Part shown: in pieces, positions 23,159-30,555 of the stretch
Position numbering within the stretch: position 1 is the first letter of the stretch
How the letters are laid out: the number at the start of each line of letters is the position of its first letter
Origin: Thermophilibacter provencensis
Lineage (GTDB): Bacteria; Actinomycetota; Coriobacteriia; Coriobacteriales; Atopobiaceae
Direction: 5' to 3'
Assembly: GCF_030372065.1 (NCBI RefSeq)
Contig: NZ_JAUDEA010000019.1
Location: 1 to 32,961 of the forward strand
DNA: 32,961 nt
Position numbers and translations under genes: made by a program
Notes under the pieces: generated by a model
What the model was told of the DNA's origin: nothing
Seen by the model: the letters and a program-made list of their open reading frames with translations, nothing else
Database searches by the model: none

Positions 23159-26100
23159 GGCTCGCCTCCACCGGGTAGCGCCTGATGAGCGTCTTGAAGC
23201 GGTCGTAGAACTCCTGCAGGCGCGCAATCACGCGATGGCGCTGCTCGCCGTAGGCGTTGCCCTTGGCGAACCTCGAGACCTTCGGGAGGCACGCCTGAAC
23301 GAGCGTGCCCGTCTCCGGCACCCCGCCGGCGTCGAACGCGTAGCTCACGACGCGACGGACCTCGTCACCCCTCAGGTGCTCGTCCGCGACGATGGCGTCG
23401 AGCTCGCTCTCGACCTGCTCGCGCACGTAGTCGGACCACGCGGCGTCGACGCGGGAGCGGCGAGCGCCCTCCTCGCCCGGATCGGTCTCCGTGGCGCCCT
23501 CGGGGGTGACGCCCATGCGCTCGACGAACTCGAGGATGAGCTCGGCCTTGTCGCGCAGCTGCGGCGAGGTCGCGATGGCCCTCTTGATCTTGTCGTAGGC
23601 GACCTTGTCCTCGCCGTTACCGGAGCGGGCGCGCATCACGAGGTCAAGGATGTAGTCGATGTTGACCTCGACCTGCCGTATCAGCTCGATCTCGAACACG
23701 AGGTCGTCGACGATGTCGGCCTGCTCGGCGCGGGCGTCGCGCTTGAACTGGTCCGCGAGATCCAGATAGGTCCCCTGCAGGTCCTGCAGCATGCGCGGGC
23801 TCATGACGTCGTCGGCCTTGAACTGGTCGAAGACCGACAGCACGTTGCGCAGGCGCAAAAGCGCGCCGAACGCGCCGACGAACGCCTTCTGCTGCGACTC
23901 GCCCAGAAGCGCGAGGTGCCCCTCGTCGTCCATGAAGCGCTCGCGGATCTCGTCCACGATCTCGAGGTACTCGGAGAGGTACTCCTCGTAGGGCTTCAGC
24001 AGCACGATGCCGCCGGCCTCCTCGTCGCCGAAGAGCTCGAGGGACTCGTCGACGTTGGCGGACAGGTCGCGGAAGCAGACGATGTTGCCGAAGGTCTTGA
24101 CCGAGTCGAGGATGCGGTTCGTGCGGGAGAACGCCTGGATGAGGCCGTGCATGCGCAGGTTCTTGTCCACCCAGAGCGTGTTCAGCGTCTTGGAGTCGAA
24201 GCCGGTGAGGAACATGTCCACGACGATGAGCATGTCGAGCTCGCGGGCCTTGAGGCGCTTGGAGACGTCCTTGTAGTAGTTGTCGAAGCCCTTGCCGTCC
24301 GTGGAGTACGAGGTGCCGAACGTCGCGTTGTAGTCGGCGATGGCCGCCTCGAGCGCCTCGCGGTCGGAGGCGGAGAGGCCGTCGGCGCTCATGGACTCGT
24401 CGGCGATGATGCCCGCCTCGAGGTCGTCGCCGTTTGCCGCGAAGGAATAGATCATCGCGACCTTGAGCCGTCGTTTCAGCGTGCCGGCGTCCTCGCGCGC
24501 GTCCTGGCGCTCGCGCAGGGCCTGATAGTAGGCGCGAGCCATCGGTATGCCGTCGGTGGCGAGGATCGAGGTGAACCCCGTCCCGTCGGCCTTGCGCATC
24601 GTGTTCTGGTCGTAGTGGTCGAGGATGTAGGTCGCGTTGCGCATGATGCGCTCGGGGGCCAGGAGCGCCCCCTCGCGATCGATAGCCTCGACCTGGTCGT
24701 CGCCGAGGTCGCCGGCGGGCTTCATCGTCGAATAGTAGCTCACACGGAACGGCAGCACGTTGCCGTCGTCGATGGCGTTGACGATGGTGTAGGAGTGGAG
24801 GCGGTCGCCGAACGCCTGCTCGGTGGTGCGCAGGGTCGGGTCGCCGCTCATGTTCGCGTTCTTGGCGAAGATGGGCGTGCCCGTGAAGCCGAACAGGTGG
24901 TAGTTCTTGAACTTGCGCACGATCTCCTTGTGCATCTTGCCGAACTGGCTGCGGTGGCACTCGTCGAAGATGAACACGACGTGCCTGTCGTAGATGGGGT
25001 GCCTCGCGTTCTTCTCGATCAGCACGGAGAGCTTCTGGATGGTCGTGACGCAGATGCGCTTCGTGTCGTCGCGCAGATTGGCGTCCAGCGCCCTCGTGTC
25101 CGCGGAGCCGTTCACCGCGTCCCTCTGGAAGCGGTTGTACTCCTTCATGGTCTGGTAGTCGAGGTCCTTGCGGTCCACGACGAACATGACCTTGTCGACG
25201 CCCTCCATGCGGCTCGCGAGCTGCGCGCACTTGAAGCTCGTGAGCGTCTTGCCCGAGCCGGTGGTGTGCCAGACGTAGCCGCCGGCGTCGACCGTGCCGA
25301 GGCGGCGGCGGTCGAGCTCGGAGACGAGGATGCGGTTCAGGATGCGCTCGGTGGCGCAAATCTGGTAAGGCCTCATGACGAGCAGCTTCGGCTCGTCCTC
25401 GGCCGTGAGCACGCAGTAGTGCGTGAGGACCATGAGCAGCGTCCCCTTCGAGAGGAAGGTCCGCGCGAAGCCCTCGAGGTCGGCGATGCGGCGGTTCCTC
25501 GAGTCGGTCCACCAGCTCGTGAACTCGAACGAGGACGCGCCCCGGCGGCCCGCCTTGGGGTGCGTGTGGTCCCAGCGCACGGTGTTGCCGTAGTACTTCG
25601 TGCTCGTGCCGTTGGAGATGACGAAGACCTGGACGAACTCGAAGAGCCCCGAGCCCGACCAGAAGCTCTCGCGCTGGTAGCGCTCGATCTGGTTGAACGC
25701 CTCGCGCAGGCGCACGCCGCGCCGCTTGAGCTCGATGTGCACGAGCGGAAGGCCGTTCACGAGGACCGTCACGTCGTAGCGGTTCTTGTGCGTGCCCTCG
25801 TCCGTCTCGTACTGGTTCATCACCTGGAGGCGGTTTCTGTGGATGTGGTCGCGGTCCAGGAGGTAGACGTTCTTGTACGAGCCGTCGTCGCGCTGGAAGG
25901 CGACGACCGGGTCGTCCTGGATGCGCCGGGTCTTGTCTATGACCGTGAGCGCCGGGTTCGTGACGTTCTCCGAGCTGAACCGCCTCCACTCGGCGTCGGT
26001 GAACTCGATGCCGTTCAGCTCCTCGAGCTTGGCGCGCAGGTTGGCGACGAGCTCGGCCTCGGTCTCGATGTAAAGGCGGTCGTAGCCCTGGTGCGTGAGG

Positions 26101-26267
26101 ATGTCGATGAGGCCGGCCTCGAGGTCGGCCTCCGACTGGTAGGCGCCCTCGGCCGCAGGCGCGGCGGGCGCCTCGGAGCAGACCGTCGACTCGGGGCCCT
26201 GCAGGATGAGGCCGTAGGTCGGCGTGCCGGGGACCGTGTCCTTGGCGATGGGGTCGTCGACGGTCAT
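23145..26267 (-). CDS. hsdR: Type I restriction enzyme R subunit
   Basis: HsdR (1,040 residues, the usual size) provides the ATP-driven DNA translocation and cleavage of a Type I restriction-modification complex. The N-terminal nuclease domain shows RYDVTVLVNGLPLVHIELKR at about 165-185, the PD-(D/E)xK Asp and Glu-x-Lys. The motor has Walker A TGSGKT near 340, FDECHRSQFG (DEAD-like box) near 434 and FGFTGTPIF near 455. A long helical C-terminus follows for binding the methylase. The ATG lies 3 bp after the hsdS stop, with AAGGAGG inside the end of hsdS. All key residues are intact, so it is likely functional. Confidence 0.97.
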   Translation of the reverse strand: MTVDDPIAKDTVPGTPTYGLILQGPESTVCSEAPAAPAAEGAYQSEADLEAGLIDILTHQGYDRLYIETEAELVANLRAKLEELNGIEFTDAEWRRFSSENVTNPALTVIDKTRRIQDDPVVAFQRDDGSYKNVYLLDRDHIHRNRLQVMNQYETDEGTHKNRYDVTVLVNGLPLVHIELKRRGVRLREAFNQIERYQRESFWSGSGLFEFVQVFVISNGTSTKYYGNTVRWDHTHPKAGRRGASSFEFTSWWTDSRNRRIADLEGFARTFLSKGTLLMVLTHYCVLTAEDEPKLLVMRPYQICATERILNRILVSELDRRRLGTVDAGGYVWHTTGSGKTLTSFKCAQLASRMEGVDKVMFVVDRKDLDYQTMKEYNRFQRDAVNGSADTRALDANLRDDTKRICVTTIQKLSVLIEKNARHPIYDRHVVFIFDECHRSQFGKMHKEIVRKFKNYHLFGFTGTPIFAKNANMSGDPTLRTTEQAFGDRLHSYTIVNAIDDGNVLPFRVSYYSTMKPAGDLGDDQVEAIDREGALLAPERIMRNATYILDHYDQNTMRKADGTGFTSILATDGIPMARAYYQALRERQDAREDAGTLKRRLKVAMIYSFAANGDDLEAGIIADESMSADGLSASDREALEAAIADYNATFGTSYSTDGKGFDNYYKDVSKRLKARELDMLIVVDMFLTGFDSKTLNTLWVDKNLRMHGLIQAFSRTNRILDSVKTFGNIVCFRDLSANVDESLELFGDEEAGGIVLLKPYEEYLSEYLEIVDEIRERFMDDEGHLALLGESQQKAFVGAFGALLRLRNVLSVFDQFKADDVMSPRMLQDLQGTYLDLADQFKRDARAEQADIVDDLVFEIELIRQVEVNIDYILDLVMRARSGNGEDKVAYDKIKRAIATSPQLRDKAELILEFVERMGVTPEGATETDPGEEGARRSRVDAAWSDYVREQVESELDAIVADEHLRGDEVRRVVSYAFDAGGVPETGTLVQACLPKVSRFAKGNAYGEQRHRVIARLQEFYDRFKTLIRRYPVEASHEGD

Positions 26268-26270
26268 GAC

Positions 26271-27407
26271 CTACGCCACCTCCTTGCGAGGGAAGTCGAG
26301 GAGCCTGTCGCGGTAGTGCTCGTACTGCTGACGCCGCGCCTCAATCTCGGCCGGAAGGCCGTCGGTGAGCGAGGTCGTGAGCGCATCAAAGCGGTCGAGG
26401 ATATCGACGACCTGTCGCTGGACGGAGAGGGGCGGGAGAAGTACCTCGATGGAACGAAGGTTCTTCTGATTCAACTTAGGAGGAGTCCCATGAACCAATT
26501 CCGTCGCATCGTATATGCTCAAGGCATAATAGAGATAGCGTAACGACGCAGCGCTAGAACGCTCGGCAAGAATATGGGCATGGTTATTTACCCAGATCTT
26601 GCCCTCAGCCCAATTCAAAACAGGCCTATTTTCTGCGGTTAAAACAGAGCCATCTTCACCAACCAGAAGGAACGTACCGTCAAACAGGTAGTCGTTCACA
26701 TGCTCCAGAACGCCATTCGCACCGTAGTACGGATAGGGGCCTGCAACCCTGTCACCACGCTTAACTGGCTTGCGCTTAGAATCAAGAATGTCAACGAGAT
26801 CGCCCAGCTCTGCGAGCTCAACATCGCTGCCCGCCATCACCTCGAGGCTCTCGCGGGACAGCAGCTCGTCGCGGTAGTGGGCGTACTGCGCCTTGCGCGC
26901 CTCCAGCTCCGCCTCCAGCTCCGCCTCCAGCTCCGCCTCCAGCTCCGCGAAGGAGTCTAGCACCCGAACGACCTCGCACTGGACGTCGAGAGGCGGGACG
27001 GGAATCAAAACCTTGTACAGCGCGCTTTGCGTGAGCGACGGACGAGCGGCGCTACCCGTGGCGAGGTCCTCGATGTGCTCGTTAAGCATCACGTGATAGA
27101 AGAACCTCGGCAACATCATCGTCTCGTCGATTTCAGTGTAGAACACCGTATCGACGTTCCAAATCGGTCCGTCTACGTAGAAAACGTTACTGACCGAGCC
27201 CTTACGAGGCAGCAGAACCGTCGGACCTACATGAGATGCGGTGTCGACAAACTTGCCCATGGACCCACCGCTACCGAAAACGGGGACATCACCCTCACCG
27301 AGGTCTTTGTAGTCCTTGCCGTTCTTGATCGTCGCTACGTCCTTCAGAGGGCGATACTCCACCCCGTCAGGGCAGAGCTGCCGGATCAACTCGTCAATTC
27401 TGCTCAT
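26271..27407 (-). CDS. hsdS: Type I restriction specificity subunit with AELE spacer repeats
   Basis: HsdS (378 residues) sets the DNA sequence recognised by the complex. It has two target recognition domains (about 15-140 and 195-335), each followed by a conserved helix region: PVPPLDVQCEVVRVLDSF and LLPPLSVQRQVVDILDRF. The first conserved helix contains four exact copies of AELE, encoded by four perfect 12-bp repeats. In EcoR124-type enzymes a change in such spacer repeats alters the gap in the recognition sequence. The parts encoding the recognition domains have lower GC than the rest, as usual for exchanged domains. GGTGAG lies five bases before the ATG, which overlaps the end of the unknown upstream gene by 14 bp. 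Confidence 0.95.
   Translation of the reverse strand: MSRIDELIRQLCPDGVEYRPLKDVATIKNGKDYKDLGEGDVPVFGSGGSMGKFVDTASHVGPTVLLPRKGSVSNVFYVDGPIWNVDTVFYTEIDETMMLPRFFYHVMLNEHIEDLATGSAARPSLTQSALYKVLIPVPPLDVQCEVVRVLDSFAELEAELEAELEAELEARKAQYAHYRDELLSRESLEVMAGSDVELAELGDLVDILDSKRKPVKRGDRVAGPYPYYGANGVLEHVNDYLFDGTFLLVGEDGSVLTAENRPVLNWAEGKIWVNNHAHILAERSSAASLRYLYYALSIYDATELVHGTPPKLNQKNLRSIEVLLPPLSVQRQVVDILDRFDALTTSLTDGLPAEIEARRQQYEHYRDRLLDFPRKEVA
26901..26948 (-). repeat. Four perfect 12-bp tandem repeats in hsdS
   Basis: CTCCAGCTCCGC (plus strand) occurs four times without a mismatch and encodes Ala-Glu-Leu-Glu four times in HsdS. Because the unit is 12 bp, gain or loss of copies keeps the frame and changes the length of the helix between the two recognition domains. 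Confidence 0.97.
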
Positions 27408-28209
27408 ACAGACTCACCGGCCTCTCGTCTCCTAGTGGAATAGAGGACGCAATAGTGACTGAATGATTAGCAGCAGCAACCATATCCCATGGCAAATACG
27501 CAACAATCTCCTGCACGTGATGCACGTTGATCGCCTCAATGGTTTCTGGATTGCAGAAAACAATGTAGTCGACATCGCCCGCAAACCGCGCCAACCATTC
27601 AAGATTCTCCCGGTCACGCGACAAACGATAAAGGCCATATGGCTTTCCGTTTGCGTAGACAGGGGCCAAATCACCAATACGCAAACCGTCTACATCAACA
27701 AGTCCATGAGGGCGAAATGCGCAGCTCAAATCATATTCGTCGAGATTCATGACGAATACAGACGTATCGAATCTCTTGTCGAATGCGCGCTTGCTCTTAA
27801 CGTGCTTACGCACCTGCTCATGCATGTTTCTCGTCAGGGCGTCGTACGAATGATCCGGATGAACACGCGCGTACGTCCGAGCTGTGAAATCATTCGAAAT
27901 GGCAGACGTCTTGTCATCACGCGCGATCTTTGCTCGCAGCTCCCCGTCCTGTCTCATCTGCTCAGAGCCCTTGTACTCATCAGAAAACGACGATGATATG
28001 TTGAACAGTTCGACACAGGCGTCAGTGCCGTAGAAATCGGGAAACGTCGTCTCGTTGTTTTGCGTCAACTTCGAAAATACCGTGTCCAGTCTATTCACAT
28101 CGTCGCAGGAAAAACCGAAATAGCAATTCAGCTCTCTTTGATTTATGAATCCGCGAACACGTGCTACGACTTCTCTCTCATCCCGCTCTTGCTCTTCCTT
28201 ATGCCCCAT
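27394..28209 (-). CDS. Unknown protein inside the hsd operon
   Basis: This 271-residue protein lies between hsdM and hsdS, starting 3 bp after the hsdM stop with GGAGG in front and overlapping hsdS by 14 bp, so it is an integral part of the operon. I do not recognise it. FPDFYGTDACVELFNISSSF followed by YKGSEQM faintly recalls PD-(D/E)xK-like nucleases in which Asp and Glu lie in that order, but the Lys is not at the usual place. The C-terminal half has hydrophobic strands (TSVFVMNLDEYDL, VDYIVFCNPETIE). Base composition is clearly lower in GC than hsdM and hsdR, so it was probably acquired separately. It may be an extra effector or a control factor of the system. Confidence 0.85.
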   Translation of the reverse strand: MGHKEEQERDEREVVARVRGFINQRELNCYFGFSCDDVNRLDTVFSKLTQNNETTFPDFYGTDACVELFNISSSFSDEYKGSEQMRQDGELRAKIARDDKTSAISNDFTARTYARVHPDHSYDALTRNMHEQVRKHVKSKRAFDKRFDTSVFVMNLDEYDLSCAFRPHGLVDVDGLRIGDLAPVYANGKPYGLYRLSRDRENLEWLARFAGDVDYIVFCNPETIEAINVHHVQEIVAYLPWDMVAAANHSVTIASSIPLGDERPVSLYEQN

Positions 28210-28212
28210 GAT

Positions 28213-29784
28213 CTACGCCTCCAGGTCCGCCACGATGGCGTCGATCTGCTCGCGCAGCTCCTGCTCGCGCGCGACGATGCCACGGATCCGCTCGTTGAGC
28301 TCGGCGATGTCGACCCTCTCGCGCGTGTCGCGCCTCTCGACGTAGGTGCCGACCGACAGGTTGTAGTCGTTCTCCCCACCGACCTCGTCGATGCCGACCA
28401 GCTTGGAGAAGTGCTCCTCCTCGCTGCGGTCGTGGACGGCCGCGTAGATGCGGTCGACGTTCTCCGGCATGAGCACGTTCTTGTTCCCGACGTGGCTGAA
28501 CTCCTCGCTCGCGTCAACGAACAGGACCTTGTCGTCGGCCTTGCCCTTGGAGAGCACGATGACGCAGGTCGCGATCGTCACGCCGAAGAAGAGGTTGGCC
28601 GGCAGCTGGATGACGGCCTCGACGAAGTTGTTGTCCACGAGGTACCTGCGGATCTTCTGCTCGGCGCCGCCGCGGTACAGCACGCCGGGGAACTCGACGA
28701 TGGCCGCCTTGCCGTCGGCGGAGAGCCAGCTGAGCATGTGCATCGTGAAGGCGAGGTCCGCCTTGGACTTCGGCGCGAGCACGCCCGCCGGCGCGAAGCG
28801 CGGGTCGTTGATCAGCGTCGGGTCCTCGTCGCCCGGCCACTTCACCGAGTAGGGCGGGTTGGAGACGATCGCGTCGAACGGCTCGTCGTCCCAGTGCTTG
28901 GGCTCGAGCAGGGTGTCGCCGAGCGCAATGTCGAACTTGTCGAAGTTGACCTTGTGAAGGAACATGTTGATGCGGGCCAGGTTGTAGGTCGTGAGGTTGA
29001 TCTCCTGGCCGAAGAAGCCGCGGCGGACGTTGTCCTGGCCGAGCCGCTTGGCGAACTTGAGCAGGAGCGACCCCGAGCCGCAGGCCGGGTCGTAGACCTT
29101 GTTGACGCTCGTGCGGTCGCCGATGACGATGCGCGCCAGGAGGTCGGAGACCTCCTGCGGGGTGAAGAACTCGCCGCCGGAGCGGCCGGCGTTGCTCGCG
29201 TACATGTTCATCAGGTACTCGTAGGCGTCGCCGAACAGGTCGATCTTCGCGTCGGCGATGTCGCCGAAGTCGAGCCCGGCGATGCCCTTGACGATCTTCA
29301 CGATCCGGGCGTTGCGCTCGGAGACGCCGTTTCCGAGCTTGCTCGAGTTGAGGTCGATGTCGTCGAAGAGGCCGCGGAAGCTCTTCTCGGAGGGCGTGCC
29401 CACGCTCGAGCCCTCGATGTGGTCGAACACGGCCCTGACCGTCTCGTTGAGGTCGGGGTCCCTGTCACAGCGCGCGGCGACGTTGACGAAGAGCTCGGAG
29501 GGCAGCATGAAGTAGCCCTTCTCCTCGACGATGCCCTCGCGGGCCGCCTCGGCGTCCTCATCTGACATGGCGGCGTAGGAGAAGTCCACGTCGCCCGCCT
29601 CGCGCTCGCCCTCGTCGATGTAGGCCGCGAGGTCCTCGGAGATGAAGCGGTAGAAGAGGAAGCCCAGGACGTACATCTTGAAGTCCCAGCCGTCCACGGC
29701 GCCGCGGACGTCGTTGGCGATCGCCCAGATGGCCTTGTGCAGCTCGGCGCGCTGCTGCGCCCTCGTCGTGTCGTTGTCTGCCAT
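28213..29784 (-). CDS. hsdM: Type I restriction methylase subunit (N6-adenine)
   Basis: HsdM (523 residues) transfers a methyl group to adenine N6 at the target site, protecting the host and forming the core of the restriction complex. It has an N-terminal helical domain (about 10-160) and GEFFTPQEVSDLL near 205. The SAM-binding motif DPACGSGSLLLKF lies near 235 and the catalytic NPPY near 310. The C-terminal end EQELREQIDAIVADLE is a helix expected to pack on HsdS. AAAGGGA is found about nine bases before ATG 29784. It is the first large gene of the operon, and the start lies 105 bp after the RHH gene. Confidence 0.96.
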   Translation of the reverse strand: MADNDTTRAQQRAELHKAIWAIANDVRGAVDGWDFKMYVLGFLFYRFISEDLAAYIDEGEREAGDVDFSYAAMSDEDAEAAREGIVEEKGYFMLPSELFVNVAARCDRDPDLNETVRAVFDHIEGSSVGTPSEKSFRGLFDDIDLNSSKLGNGVSERNARIVKIVKGIAGLDFGDIADAKIDLFGDAYEYLMNMYASNAGRSGGEFFTPQEVSDLLARIVIGDRTSVNKVYDPACGSGSLLLKFAKRLGQDNVRRGFFGQEINLTTYNLARINMFLHKVNFDKFDIALGDTLLEPKHWDDEPFDAIVSNPPYSVKWPGDEDPTLINDPRFAPAGVLAPKSKADLAFTMHMLSWLSADGKAAIVEFPGVLYRGGAEQKIRRYLVDNNFVEAVIQLPANLFFGVTIATCVIVLSKGKADDKVLFVDASEEFSHVGNKNVLMPENVDRIYAAVHDRSEEEHFSKLVGIDEVGGENDYNLSVGTYVERRDTRERVDIAELNERIRGIVAREQELREQIDAIVADLEA

Positions 29785-29889
29785 GTGCTCAAGTCCCTTT
29801 CTTCCTCGGGTCCGGCGGGTGCCGTGCCCATCGTCTCACGTCATGCGGACAGAAATCCGCGGCCTAGCCTAGCGTCAGCCCTTCGTCGC

Positions 29890-30111
29890 TCATTCGCCGC
29901 GATCCTCTCGCTCGGTCGCAATCAGTCTGCGAACGATCACAGCCATGGGGACGCCATCCTCATACGCCCAACGCTGAAGGTCTCGCTTGTCTCGGTCAGT
30001 CACCGAAAGAACCAGACTCGTATACACGGGGCGCATCTTCGCCTTGGCCCGCCTCTTGCGATGCGCCGGCTTATCGATCTTCTCGTCATCGTTATCGGAA
30101 CGTGTAGGCAT
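29890..30111 (-). CDS. Small ribbon-helix-helix-like protein
   Basis: The 73-residue protein has a basic N-terminal tail (KPAHRKRRAKAKMR) followed by YTSLVLSVTDRDKRDLQRWA and VPMAVIVRRLI. This strand-helix-helix pattern is typical of MetJ/Arc-type repressors and of relaxosome accessory proteins. The start is ATG 30111 with GGAGGG nearby; a longer frame to 30147 has no site. It lies between the relaxase and hsdM, so it may regulate the restriction genes, its own promoter or transfer. The gap upstream contains two TACTATATA repeats that could be its operator. Confidence 0.7.
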   Translation of the reverse strand: MPTRSDNDDEKIDKPAHRKRRAKAKMRPVYTSLVLSVTDRDKRDLQRWAYEDGVPMAVIVRRLIATEREDRGE

Positions 30112-30221
30112 AAAACCCTCCGTGCGTATCCAATGCCACAAACGCAATCTCGTTCATCCGATTAAAGCACAAATACTATATAGTCACTAGTTATCGCATA
30201 TAGGTTTACTATATATTTGAC

Positions 30222-30385
30222 GCCGTTTCAGAGTCCCTCTATCCTTCCAACGGCACTACAAACGCCCCTCGAATGGCTACGACCGTTCAACGGCGTTTCA
30301 AACGCCTCGTAAGCGGCCTTTGAAACGACCGGCGTTCCCGCAGCTCGATCGCGTAGCCTTTCAAACGCCACGCAAACGCCCCTCC
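30222..30385. repeat. TTTGAAACG/AAACGCC repeat block
   Basis: TTTCAAACGCC occurs at 30296-30306 and 30359-30369, with the reverse form TTTGAAACG at 30319-30327. GGCGTTT-C-AAACGCC is a perfect inverted repeat (30292-30306). CAAACGCCCCTC is repeated exactly at 30259-30270 and 30373-30384. The core is one base away from the TTTGAGACG iterons near 20,480-20,800, which suggests related binding sites at two places on the element. Confidence 0.6.
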
Positions 30386-30457
30386 AACGGACGTACAAAT
30401 ACCCGTTCACTCTCGTAAACGCGCGTTTACGCTCGTAAAACGTTTCTGACCTACCTC

Positions 30458-30480
30458 ACGGCCCGCTGACGGGCCGTTTT
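30458..30480 (+). terminator. Hairpin with short T-run
   Basis: ACGGCCCG and CGGGCCGT form a perfect 8-bp stem with a CTGA loop, followed by TTTT on the plus strand. It would stop rightward transcription from entering the relaxase gene from its 3' side. No rightward gene precedes it, so it may instead be a structural element. Confidence 0.45.
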
Positions 30481-30555
30481 CCTCGCGCACCCTCCCGGAC
30501 TACGGGCCGTGCCTGCACCGCGCCGTCAGCGCCCTCCAGGCGCCCCGTGCGGCCA

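Larger units (their letters stand above)
30112..30555. other. Non-coding stretch with repeats and AT-rich promoter region
   Basis: No gene is seen. The left part is AT-rich and holds TACTATATA twice (30174-30182 and 30207-30215, 33 bp apart), the first within the palindrome ACTATATAGT. The middle has AAACG-type repeats listed separately. A perfect 18-bp palindrome CGTAAACGCGCGTTTACG lies at 30414-30431. A hairpin with a short T-run ends the stretch. Confidence 0.6.

Noticed and set aside
23130..26543. 1,137-residue plus-strand open frame opposite hsdR
   Set aside because: The antisense frame stays open because of high GC and codon bias; the minus strand encodes a complete HsdR with all motifs.
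30222..30385. CRISPR or tandem-repeat array near the relaxase
   Set aside because: Repeats are short, irregularly spaced and in both orientations, and fit binding sites better than an array.
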